From Methanothrix sp. (GTDB lineage: Archaea; Halobacteriota; Methanosarcinia; Methanotrichales; Methanotrichaceae), in the NCBI GenBank assembly GCA_026394505.1, contig JAPKYC010000177.1, forward strand, positions 1-35,088: a stretch of 35,088 nt of DNA. The letters run 5' to 3'. The notes under the pieces were generated by a model, which was not told the origin of the DNA, did no database searches, and saw nothing but the letters and a program-made list of their open reading frames with translations. A program made the position numbers and the translations under genes. Shown here one piece after another: positions 15,862-23,058 of this stretch (positions are counted from its first letter, which is position 1; each line of letters starts with the position of its first letter).

Positions 15862-16437
15862 TTATCTCTTCATCCTCCGCATAGCAACCAGCATGGCTAA
15901 AATTGCCGCCATTGCCCCTGGGGCAGGAGTTTTCTGGACCTGGGGCACCTTCGCGGGGGTTTGATTGCCCTGGTCTGCCCCGGATGCATTATATGCTTGC
16001 AGCGCTGGCCCCGTTGGGATCGGCTGCTTCCCGGGCTCAGTTGCCGCATTGCTCTTTGCCGCTACCACATTAATGAAGGCGGTCTTCTTGCCGGAGGGCG
16101 ATCCCCTGGCGGCAACATCCACCACAAAGGAGTAGTTGCCCGGCACCACATCCGCTGCCTTGACGGTGCAGTTGTATTTTGTCACGCCCGCCGGAAAGAC
16201 ATTTTTAATCATCGTCGGGCAGGTGAAATCCAATCCCTCGGTCATGTTCTTGAAGACCAGCTCCACATAGGCCCTCTCGCTGCCCAGGCCCTTGACAGAG
16301 ACGGTGAAGTTGGCTTCGCTATGGGGCGTCATCTCAATGGGCGTGACATCGATCACCTGGAACCAGTAGGAAGCACCGGCCAGGCCCGCCAGGAGCAAGA
16401 GGAGCGGGATGAAGAGAAGAGAGATGTGAGTTTTCAT
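15862..16437 (-). CDS. Small exported protein with PGF-CTERM-like tail
   Basis: A 191-residue protein with signal peptide (residues 1-22), one beta-sandwich domain (about 25-127) with two cysteines (FTCPTM and KYNCTV) that could pair outside the cell, several N-X-T/S sites, a linker rich in Pro/Gln/Ala/Asn, and a C-terminal APGAMAAILAMLVAMRRMKR, which resembles a PGF-CTERM archaeosortase sorting signal with Ala-Met in place of Phe. It probably sits on the cell surface. It lies 66 bases downstream of the CcdA-like gene on the same strand and might be co-transcribed. Function unknown. Confidence 0.7.
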   Translation of the reverse strand: MKTHISLLFIPLLLLLAGLAGASYWFQVIDVTPIEMTPHSEANFTVSVKGLGSERAYVELVFKNMTEGLDFTCPTMIKNVFPAGVTKYNCTVKAADVVPGNYSFVVDVAARGSPSGKKTAFINVVAAKSNAATEPGKQPIPTGPALQAYNASGADQGNQTPAKVPQVQKTPAPGAMAAILAMLVAMRRMKR

Positions 16438-16503
16438 GAGCAGCAGGTTGTCTGGAAGATTATAAAGAGGTTTCGGAATTTAAAAAAAAAACAAGCCGGG
16501 CCT

Positions 16504-17919
16504 TCACCAAAGCAAGAACCCGGCATACCTCGCCGCATACACCACGCCCACTACTATCACCAGCAGCCCGAAGAATTTGGTAGTCCACTCTCCAATGGAG
16601 ACATACTTCTCTGCGATCCTTCCCCCCACCGTCCGGGAGAAGGTGGCAATGGGAATGATGGGCACGCCATGCCCAAGTCCGAAGATGGCAAGCATCACGC
16701 CTCCCGCCAGGGGTGTGACGTTTTGCGATGCCAGCCAGATCAATACCGGCATCACCATGGAGAGGGCACAGGGCGCCCAGCCCAGGGCAAAGAATATGCC
16801 CAGCGTGAAGGCTCCAAGGAAGGCGGAGTACTTGAATAGACCAATAGAGGTCTCAACCGACCTTTGCAGCAGGCTCTTCTTTGTCTCACAATACGTCCCC
16901 CCTCGATCAGGCCGAATTCGAGAGGTTATGGGCTCCAAGATCTCTTCCAGGGGCTTGAGGTTGCTGATGCCGAGGATGATCATGATCAGGCCGGCTGCCA
17001 GGTCGAAGAGCCTTGAGTCGCGAATGAAAAGGCCCACCTGAGAGATGAAAAGCCCCAGCACAAAGAAGACGGCGGCCATTCCCAGGGTAAAGGCAACTCC
17101 AATCATAAATCCCTCTCTGGAAGTGGAGGCACTCTTCCGCAGATAATCATCCTTCCTGCGCACCGTCAGAACATAGGAGAATACAGCAATCAAGAGAGCG
17201 ATGGAGCATGGAGCCAGCGATGTAAAAATGCCCGCTAAAAACATTGTGGAGGCGGTCACTTCCTGCCCGAAGACCTTTCCCTCCAGGCCCTTCCACATTG
17301 AGCCGCCCACATCTTGCAGCTCTTGGTAAAGCTTCTCTGCACTTTGCACGCCGTCTAACTCGCCCTCGCCCACCCGGTAGACGTGATAGACTCCGGCGAT
17401 ATTGCCATCTTTGTCGATCAGTAGGAGAGTGGGATTTGAGGAGCCGCCCCTCACATTCCAGTAGTCGAGATATTTGCCGGCGATGGTATAAGGCTCAATA
17501 TCCTCCGCCCAGGGCCAGGTGACATTGACCTTCCACCACTTCTCCGCCAGGGACTTGCCATCCCGGGAATAGGGATTCTTCCTCATGTTCAATGTGACTA
17601 TCTGGACACCGGGGTCCATGGCCTTGAGCTTTGCCAGCTCCTCTACCTGTCCTTTCAGGGACTTTTCGCATTCAACGCATAACGGGATCTCGATGTTGGT
17701 GATATGAAAAATAAGGGGAGAGCCCTGAAAGTCGGAAAGAGAGAAGTTCTTACCGTCCACACCAACGGCAGTGAACTCTGGGGCCTGGATGGCCTCGCCG
17801 GCAAAGACGGGGCTGGAAAAGAGAGAGAGGGCGGCCAGGGCGAAAAGGAGCAGAAAAGCTGCCGATTGCAGCTTCTTTTTGTAGGTATTGGCAATTATTG
17901 ATATCACTCTCAGATCCAT
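16504..17919 (-). CDS. Thioredoxin-like/CcdA fusion, transmembrane thiol-disulfide carrier
   Basis: A 471-residue two-part protein. Residues 17-40 are a signal/anchor helix. Residues about 42-205 are a TlpA/peroxiredoxin-like thioredoxin fold, APEFTAVGVDGKNFSLSDF, with the cysteine pair CVEC (Cys81, Cys84) and the cis-proline segment SNPTLLLIDKDG. Residues about 225-471 are six hydrophobic helices of the CcdA/DsbD beta family, with the conserved cysteines in SLAPCSIAL (Cys238) and WAPCALSMV (Cys384). Such proteins pass reducing equivalents from cytoplasmic thioredoxin to the outer face, for cytochrome c assembly or surface-protein disulfides. It overlaps the preceding thioredoxin gene by 10 bases, so the two form one pathway. 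Confidence 0.88.
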   Translation of the reverse strand: MDLRVISIIANTYKKKLQSAAFLLLFALAALSLFSSPVFAGEAIQAPEFTAVGVDGKNFSLSDFQGSPLIFHITNIEIPLCVECEKSLKGQVEELAKLKAMDPGVQIVTLNMRKNPYSRDGKSLAEKWWKVNVTWPWAEDIEPYTIAGKYLDYWNVRGGSSNPTLLLIDKDGNIAGVYHVYRVGEGELDGVQSAEKLYQELQDVGGSMWKGLEGKVFGQEVTASTMFLAGIFTSLAPCSIALLIAVFSYVLTVRRKDDYLRKSASTSREGFMIGVAFTLGMAAVFFVLGLFISQVGLFIRDSRLFDLAAGLIMIILGISNLKPLEEILEPITSRIRPDRGGTYCETKKSLLQRSVETSIGLFKYSAFLGAFTLGIFFALGWAPCALSMVMPVLIWLASQNVTPLAGGVMLAIFGLGHGVPIIPIATFSRTVGGRIAEKYVSIGEWTTKFFGLLVIVVGVVYAARYAGFLLW

Positions 17920-18494
17920 GCGGCTCTATTCTGCTTGTAGTAGTAGATGGAATCCTTCACGTAAGCATCGATTCTTTCCTGGCTCATGGCATCAATCTCG
18001 CTGCGCCAGACTACATCCACCGCTCCATCCGGGCCCTTGGCCAGGGTGATGAAGATGGTCGTTGGAACGACCGGTTTTCCGCCGCCGGCCGGATCATAGA
18101 CATCCAGGATATCAATAGCCTGTTGCAAGCTACTTCCTTCCCCCAGAACATCGTCGTATTTGAGATCGCCGCTAAAGCTCTTTGCAGCCGCTTTAATTCT
18201 TGGCGTCTGAGTCAGACACGGTACGCAGTTGCTGCTATGAATCAGGATGAGCACCGACTTCTCCTTGAGAGCTTTCAGAATCCAGTCAGGATGTTTTACC
18301 ACCGAGCCGGAGTTTTCATGCTGATCGGGGTATGTCGTCCACCAGTCGTCATCACCGGAGCCTACTGCATGTGCCGGACTGTAGCTATTCCAATCCAGAG
18401 AAAGGGCAGTGTCCGCCGTTATGAATACGGCCATCGAAAAAGCCGCCATTGCCGCCAATACCAGTAACGTGAAATTCTTGAACTCACTGAGCAT
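17910..18494 (-). CDS. Exported thioredoxin-family protein
   Basis: A 194-residue protein with an N-terminal membrane helix (about residues 8-30) and a thioredoxin-like domain with active-site CVPC (Cys90, Cys93) and the cis-Pro segment VVPTTIFIT near residue 150. It should act outside the membrane as a thiol oxidoreductase. The stop lies within the start of the CcdA fusion gene, a 10-base overlap, so the two are co-translated; the membrane protein is the likely electron donor. Confidence 0.85.
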   Translation of the reverse strand: MLSEFKNFTLLVLAAMAAFSMAVFITADTALSLDWNSYSPAHAVGSGDDDWWTTYPDQHENSGSVVKHPDWILKALKEKSVLILIHSSNCVPCLTQTPRIKAAAKSFSGDLKYDDVLGEGSSLQQAIDILDVYDPAGGGKPVVPTTIFITLAKGPDGAVDVVWRSEIDAMSQERIDAYVKDSIYYYKQNRAAWI

Positions 18495-18809
18495 GATTTA
18501 AACCCCCGAAATATCTCTTGCTCCATTCATCTGCTAAATATTTAGAGCTTATCTTCAATCAGCCTCAAAACTCATCAAGGACCTTAAGAATTCGGTTTGG
18601 TCGGAGATCGACAAAAGACTGGAAAATCGCGCCTATCCCCGGCCTCTCGCATCCACAGCATAGAAACATTAGCAGGAACCAGGATGTAACGCTTCATATT
18701 TATTGTTTTTGGGCCAGAATTTGGAAGACAACGTCACTACGTTTAAATCCCTAAATTAAAAAGAAAATGAGACGATATGTGCATCGTCCCCTATCGTGCT
18801 ACCCAAGAT
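18495..18809. other. Intergenic region with one weak coding-like stretch
   Basis: 315 bases without a convincing gene. On the + strand 18538-18663 is an open 41-codon stretch without a start codon (ASKLIKDLKNSVWSEIDKRL); its helical, charged composition looks protein-like, so it may be a remnant, but I cannot name it. The AT-rich end (18740-18800) would hold the 3' region of the HEAT-repeat gene. Confidence 0.25.
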
Positions 18810-20000
18810 TTAATGATTCTTCAGTATTTTCTTTAGTGCTTCTGCAGCACTTGATTTGACAGAATCGCTCTCATCATCTTGGACTGATTTGATAAGCGCA
18901 TCTGCCGCTTTTGGATCACCAATCCTCCCTAATGCTTCAGCAGAACTTGCTCTAACATTTGACTCTTCATCGTCTTCCAGAACCTCAATCAATGGATCTA
19001 TGGCATTGGAATTGCCGATCATTCCTAAAGCTAAAGCAGCATTAGATCTAACGAGGTTATCTTCGTCGCTTAATGCCGATATCAGGGCATCATTGGCCTG
19101 ATTATTGCCCATGAAACCGAGAGCTTTTGCTGAATTGGCGCGAATATCGCGATCGTTATCGTTGAGTGATTCCGAAAGAGCGTTTATTGCCCTGGCATCT
19201 CCTAAAGATCCCAAAGCAATGGCTGCACCAGCTCTCTTTTCAGGTTTTTCGTTAATGTCACTTAACACCTGCATTAGAGGTGCTAAAACTGGCTCTCCCA
19301 TGAAAGCCAGAGCTCCTGGGACTACTTCATTACTGCAGGATGAACTGCCCATGATATCAATCATTGGGACTATTGCTCTGGTGTCATTGATAAATGCCAA
19401 AGAGACTGCAGCCATGCATGATGTTGGTGAGTCGTTCTTCATTGCTTGAATAAGAGAATCAACAGCTCTGGGATCTTTTATCCAACCAAGAGCAACGGAA
19501 CTTGCGTCTCTCACCTCTCTATTTTCATCCTGCAAACTCTTTATAAGCGGATCTACAGCTCTAGAATCTCTTATCCACCCCAAGGCGATTGCAGAATAAG
19601 CCCTAACTAGGGCGTCGCTATCTTCCAGGCTTATTATGAGTGGATCCACAGCCCTTGGATCCTTAATCCAACCAAGAGAAAGAGCTGCCACCATCCTCGT
19701 TTCTTCATCATCGCTAGACAGAGATTCGATCAGTGGTTCTACAGCCATTGGGTCTTCAATTATATCCATCGCAATTAATGCGAAAACACTGGTTTCCATA
19801 TCATCAGATTTCAATGCCTGTGCGGCAAGATCAATGCCTGTCGCACCCATGTCTACAATCGATGCAAATGCTAATACTTTCGTAACTGGGTTCGAATCGT
19901 TCATTGCATTTTCTATCTTATCTGTGACCTGGTCTGTCGCAGAGCAGCTTCCCGCGGATAGTATCAACAACATTAGGACAAACATAGATATTATTTTCAT
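18810..20000 (-). CDS. Exported HEAT-repeat (PBS-lyase type) protein
   Basis: A 396-residue protein: signal peptide with possible lipobox (LSAGSC, Cys19), then about eleven HEAT repeats of about 31 residues covering residues 25-396. Repeats 3-5 are almost identical in core: SLGWIKDPRAVDPLI, ALGWIRDSRAVDPLI, ALGWIKDPRAVDSLI. HEAT solenoids bind partner proteins; no catalytic motif is seen. The frame is open upstream to 20336, but ATG 20000 is chosen because it starts the signal peptide and has GAGGG seven bases before it and a TATA-like box further up. The near-identical repeats suggest recent expansion or recombination between repeats. It lies downstream of, and on the same strand as, the tubulin-like gene cluster but is separated by gene remnants and has its own promoter. 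Confidence 0.85.
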   Translation of the reverse strand: MKIISMFVLMLLILSAGSCSATDQVTDKIENAMNDSNPVTKVLAFASIVDMGATGIDLAAQALKSDDMETSVFALIAMDIIEDPMAVEPLIESLSSDDEETRMVAALSLGWIKDPRAVDPLIISLEDSDALVRAYSAIALGWIRDSRAVDPLIKSLQDENREVRDASSVALGWIKDPRAVDSLIQAMKNDSPTSCMAAVSLAFINDTRAIVPMIDIMGSSSCSNEVVPGALAFMGEPVLAPLMQVLSDINEKPEKRAGAAIALGSLGDARAINALSESLNDNDRDIRANSAKALGFMGNNQANDALISALSDEDNLVRSNAALALGMIGNSNAIDPLIEVLEDDEESNVRASSAEALGRIGDPKAADALIKSVQDDESDSVKSSAAEALKKILKNH

Positions 20001-20035
20001 GAAATCCCTCACTGCAAAAAGGAGGGTTTTCACAT

Positions 20036-20045
20036 AGATATATCT
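20036..20045 (-). promoter_or_regulatory. TATA box of HEAT-repeat gene
   Basis: AGATATATCT, a palindromic TATA-like element 36-45 bases before ATG 20000, leaving room for a short leader with the GAGGG ribosome site. Confidence 0.45.
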
Positions 20046-20072
20046 TTGCAGAGCAGTTGATGGAGCCATGCA

Positions 20073-20261
20073 GTGCCAGGTATTCAAGGGGCAGGTGAAC
20101 TGTGGGCCCAGCAGCCAGGGAAGCATCTGGTGGAGAACCTGGTGGCCGATCTGAGCCACGTCACCGACCCAGCCAAACAGAAGCGAGCTATCGAGAACCT
20201 GAAGAAAGCAGATGAGGGAATGGGCAGAGCCGTGGCGGTGGGACTCGGGCTGGAGAGGTAG
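20073..20261 (+). pseudogene. Catalase C-terminal remnant
   Basis: The 62-codon open stretch encodes GAGELWAQQPGKHLVENLVA, then DLSHVTDPAKQKRAIENLKK and ADEGMGRAVAVGLGLE, then TAG. This pattern (AGxLW..., LVxNLxxDL..V, ...KADxxxGRxVAxxLGL) is the C-terminal helical end of monofunctional heme catalases. Nothing of the roughly 400 upstream catalase residues is present; an in-frame TGA lies at 20058. It is a 3' relic, possibly left by transfer and decay. Confidence 0.65.
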
Positions 20262-20400
20262 ATAGATAAGCAAGAGTGCCTGAAGAACGGCATGGATGAG
20301 TACATCAGCTAGCCTGCTCTGGTGGAAGAGCTGCAAAAGGCGCTGGAGAATGCCTCAAAATTAGAACAAGGAGGGAGGGGAAGCATAAGAACGAATCGAT
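20262..20400 (+). pseudogene. Response-regulator receiver domain remnant
   Basis: Immediately after the catalase stop and in the same frame, codons read DKQECLKNGMDEYIS, TAG (20310-20312), PALVEELQKALENASKLEQG. This is the last helix and beta5 region of a REC domain (EECLKAGMDDYISKPIxxEEL in functional proteins). The conserved lysine codon of the KP pair has become TAG, one base change from AAG. No phospho-acceptor half is present. The source was probably a hybrid histidine kinase. Confidence 0.65.
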
Positions 20401-20404
20401 TCGC

Positions 20405-22468
20405 TCAGTTTCCACCCTTTGCAATCTCCTTGACCTTCTGATTGAACTCCGGCCTTGCCAGCATATCCTGGAACTTTTTCTCAAACAGCTCCTCAAATTC
20501 CTTGTTATCGATCTCTTTGGATTCTCGTTTTGTGGGATCGGATGTGACCGCAGCTGAACTGTCCTCAAAATCCAAGTATATGTTTAGCACATTATTTTCC
20601 ATCTTTGCTATGAATCTGTCAGTTCTACCGTCATCAATTTCCAAGATTACTTCAAGATTTTTATCGTTAAGTTTTAATGAAAGGGAATTTTTTTCGTTGG
20701 ATACTTTGATAGTCTTACTACTACCGATTTTTTCAATGTTTTCAGTTTTTATCCAATCAATACCAAATTTCTGAGTTAGAAATTCTATGAGTATTCCGTT
20801 ATCGTTTCCTGGAATTTCATTCCACCTAAACAACTTCGGGAATATATTGAGCTGTTTGATGAATATCGGCTTCTTGCCCTCTTCAATTCTCTTGAGAGCC
20901 TTCTTAAGCTCCTCCCGCAGGCCGCCGCTGCCATAGAGGTAATTTCTCAGGTATTTCTTGGTGAGATCTGAATAGCCCAGGTAGTCGATGATATTTATTT
21001 CATTTGTCTCGATGTATCTGATGGCTGAATCTATGAGGTCGTAGAGGCGCGACTCAAAGGTCAGATCATTTCCGTTCTGCTTTTTGTTTTGCTCTCCGGC
21101 TTTGCCTCCGTAGGGATTTCGCAGGAGGATCAAGATATCCTCTCCAAAGCCGTTGCCTAGCTTCCTGTAAACATTAGTGTGATCTTCTGCAATTCCCGTC
21201 AAATCCTTTATGGCGGACTTGACCTTTTCAGCGTTGACATAGCCTCTGGCAAAGACATAAGCTCTATCTGCCTTGGATGGAGTACACGGGAACAGCCGGC
21301 ATTCCTCGCTCAAAGCATGCTCTACCAAGGACTTCTCGCCGCCATCAGACTCACCATGCGAATAATAGCAGGGAACTAGAATTGGCGGAAGCAGGATTGT
21401 CTTACCGTTCTCATCTTTAACAACATCATCCGCATCAGCATCCCAGAACACCCTCTTCATCGCCGGAGCGTCATCTTGAAGCTTTGCCCCGGGATAGTTT
21501 CTCAGATCGAACATAGGCTTCATGGAGGCGTAAATGGCGCTATCATTGGCATTGAAGTTGCCCTTGCCATATCTTCTTCTCAAAACCTCGTTGTCTATTA
21601 CAATCAGAGCGTCTAATCCCTCGCCAGCCGGTTTTGTGAGGAGATCGTACATGGCAATAGTTGCTCCGAGGTTTCTCTGGCCTTCTTTGGCTTGTCTTGC
21701 ATCATCTCCTTTCTCAGTTAATATCCCCAGCGCGAAGAACGGAAAGGCTTTTTCTTCCCGTCTGACGTAGCTGGTTATGGGATTGATGAAGCCCGTTCCC
21801 GTTCCCCCTCCAAGCGACGCCAGAAAGAGTATGCTGTCGCACAGCTTATTTTGCATTTCCGGACCGCAAGAAGCTTCCTTATTTTTATTCATCAGGGCGC
21901 CGATCGACCCCAAGGAAGAGCCAATGTTTTTAAGAACTGCAAATTTTGATTTGTTATCCTCGGACGCAGCGACTGATGCCGGGTCAGCCTTCATGCCTGA
22001 GCTTGCTCCTGCTCTCATGCCCAGTACCGTAAACGGTCTGATGCCGACCTTCCACATATACCCGGGAAGCGGATTATCCTCCTTATTGAACTCCTTTCTG
22101 GCCATCGCCTTGACTTTCTCGATTTCAAAGACCTCAAAGATGCCCTTCAAGTACTCAGCACGCCTGTCATAACCCTGCGCCTTGAGGTCGAAACCGTAAG
22201 TGTCCTTAATCCATTTCTTAAAGGGGGAACCTGCAGATATCATTCCGTGGCATATCAGATATCCTGGATACTTTCCTTCCTCAAGGTTCCCAAAGTATGT
22301 CTGGTCCTGAGTATCCTGAGTTGCCGAGTCGAGCCATATTCCCTTCGCATTTCCAAAAGCCAGGTGCTCTCCAAGACGGAACACTGGAAGTTGCACGTCC
22401 TGCGTTTCCAGGAATTTTCCCAGTATATTGCCGCCGGCTCCTCCTATTCCGACTACCATTGGTTTCAT
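20405..22468 (-). CDS. Divergent FtsZ/tubulin-superfamily GTPase
   Basis: A 687-residue cytoplasmic protein. It shows the tubulin/FtsZ nucleotide-binding elements in order: T1 loop GIGGAGGN (residues 7-14), T2-like WLDSATQD (45-52), T3-like MRAGASSG (151-158), the signature T4 loop SLGGGTGTG (218-226), the strand LDALIVIDNEVL (285-296; FtsZ LIVIPNDKLL), and the helix H7 start NANDSAIY (306-313; FtsZ EANDVL). The T4 loop lies about 110 residues later than in FtsZ, so a large insert precedes it. The T7 region aligned by eye, PGAKLQDDAP (326-335), keeps one acidic position but seems to lack the second catalytic Asp. Residues 340-687 have no FtsZ counterpart that I recognise. It would match Pfam Tubulin_2-type proteins rather than FtsZ1, FtsZ2 or CetZ. 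AAGGAGGT lies just before its ATG, and the gene is ATGA-coupled to the membrane gene upstream. Confidence 0.88.
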   Translation of the reverse strand: MKPMVVGIGGAGGNILGKFLETQDVQLPVFRLGEHLAFGNAKGIWLDSATQDTQDQTYFGNLEEGKYPGYLICHGMISAGSPFKKWIKDTYGFDLKAQGYDRRAEYLKGIFEVFEIEKVKAMARKEFNKEDNPLPGYMWKVGIRPFTVLGMRAGASSGMKADPASVAASEDNKSKFAVLKNIGSSLGSIGALMNKNKEASCGPEMQNKLCDSILFLASLGGGTGTGFINPITSYVRREEKAFPFFALGILTEKGDDARQAKEGQRNLGATIAMYDLLTKPAGEGLDALIVIDNEVLRRRYGKGNFNANDSAIYASMKPMFDLRNYPGAKLQDDAPAMKRVFWDADADDVVKDENGKTILLPPILVPCYYSHGESDGGEKSLVEHALSEECRLFPCTPSKADRAYVFARGYVNAEKVKSAIKDLTGIAEDHTNVYRKLGNGFGEDILILLRNPYGGKAGEQNKKQNGNDLTFESRLYDLIDSAIRYIETNEINIIDYLGYSDLTKKYLRNYLYGSGGLREELKKALKRIEEGKKPIFIKQLNIFPKLFRWNEIPGNDNGILIEFLTQKFGIDWIKTENIEKIGSSKTIKVSNEKNSLSLKLNDKNLEVILEIDDGRTDRFIAKMENNVLNIYLDFEDSSAAVTSDPTKRESKEIDNKEFEELFEKKFQDMLARPEFNQKVKEIAKGGN

Positions 22469-23058
22469 TTTGCTACCTCCTTAAGGCTGCAAACTATGGG
22501 CGTGATCAAAAGGATCAAAGGTGCCACAAGCGTAACATATCCCAGGATCCAGAAAAGATCCCATGATTGCTCACTGGCTTGTGGATAAACCGTCCCATGG
22601 TATATCGATATGGCTATGGATATCATGAGAAGCGGCAGTGCAAAGTTGACCATCAGTGCCTTGATGCCTCTTGATACGATATAATAGCGGTAAACTTTGG
22701 GGATGCTAAAGGCGGCCAAGGCCGTGACGATCATAACCGCAAGACCGAAGACTATCAGGCCGAATTCGCTGGAGGCTATCTGAATCGCCTGGAAGTAGTA
22801 CCAGGGAGATATTCCCGGCGTCTGGAAGAAAAATAAGGCCAGAGCTACAAAGAAGAGCATCCAGGAGGCGATCATAAATGTATTGAAGTTGGAGCCTTGC
22901 GGCAGCTCCAGATGCGTCAATAGCTCCTCCTTCTTAAAGCCGCCATCATTGGTCTCCTTTACCTTTCTGAAGATCTTATTTATGTACAGATTATGAAAGA
23001 CCAATGCCCCGGCCATAATAGCCAGAATCACTACGAGAGGAAAGACTCCCATGCTCAT
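22465..23058 (-). CDS. Five-helix membrane protein of the tubulin-like cluster
   Basis: A 197-residue membrane protein with predicted helices at about 5-22, 59-78, 99-119, 134-153 and 166-190, and basic loops (KIFRKVKETNDGG; YRYYIVSRG) likely on the cytoplasmic side. I recognise no family. Its stop overlaps the tubulin-like ATG (ATGA), and its ATG overlaps the stop of the exported protein gene before it by 4 bases. Its position between surface proteins and a cytoskeletal GTPase suggests a membrane anchor that links them; that role is inferred. Confidence 0.75.
   Translation of the reverse strand: MSMGVFPLVVILAIMAGALVFHNLYINKIFRKVKETNDGGFKKEELLTHLELPQGSNFNTFMIASWMLFFVALALFFFQTPGISPWYYFQAIQIASSEFGLIVFGLAVMIVTALAAFSIPKVYRYYIVSRGIKALMVNFALPLLMISIAISIYHGTVYPQASEQSWDLFWILGYVTLVAPLILLITPIVCSLKEVAK

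Noticed and set aside
15417-15884. 155-codon + strand frame
   Set aside because: It is the antisense shadow of the pseudogene with the in-frame TGA; the minus-strand reading is clearly protein-like.
18518-18754. 78-codon + strand frame in the intergenic region
   Set aside because: No ribosome site, no domain; a different frame in the same place looks more protein-like but has no start.
20001-20336. N-terminal extension of the HEAT-repeat protein
   Set aside because: The added 112 residues are the antisense of the catalase relic; the signal peptide at 20000 gives the true start.
20405-22468. Assignment as the cell-division protein FtsZ
   Set aside because: Although GGGTGTG is present, the length, insert, T7 change and operon context do not match FtsZ1 or FtsZ2.
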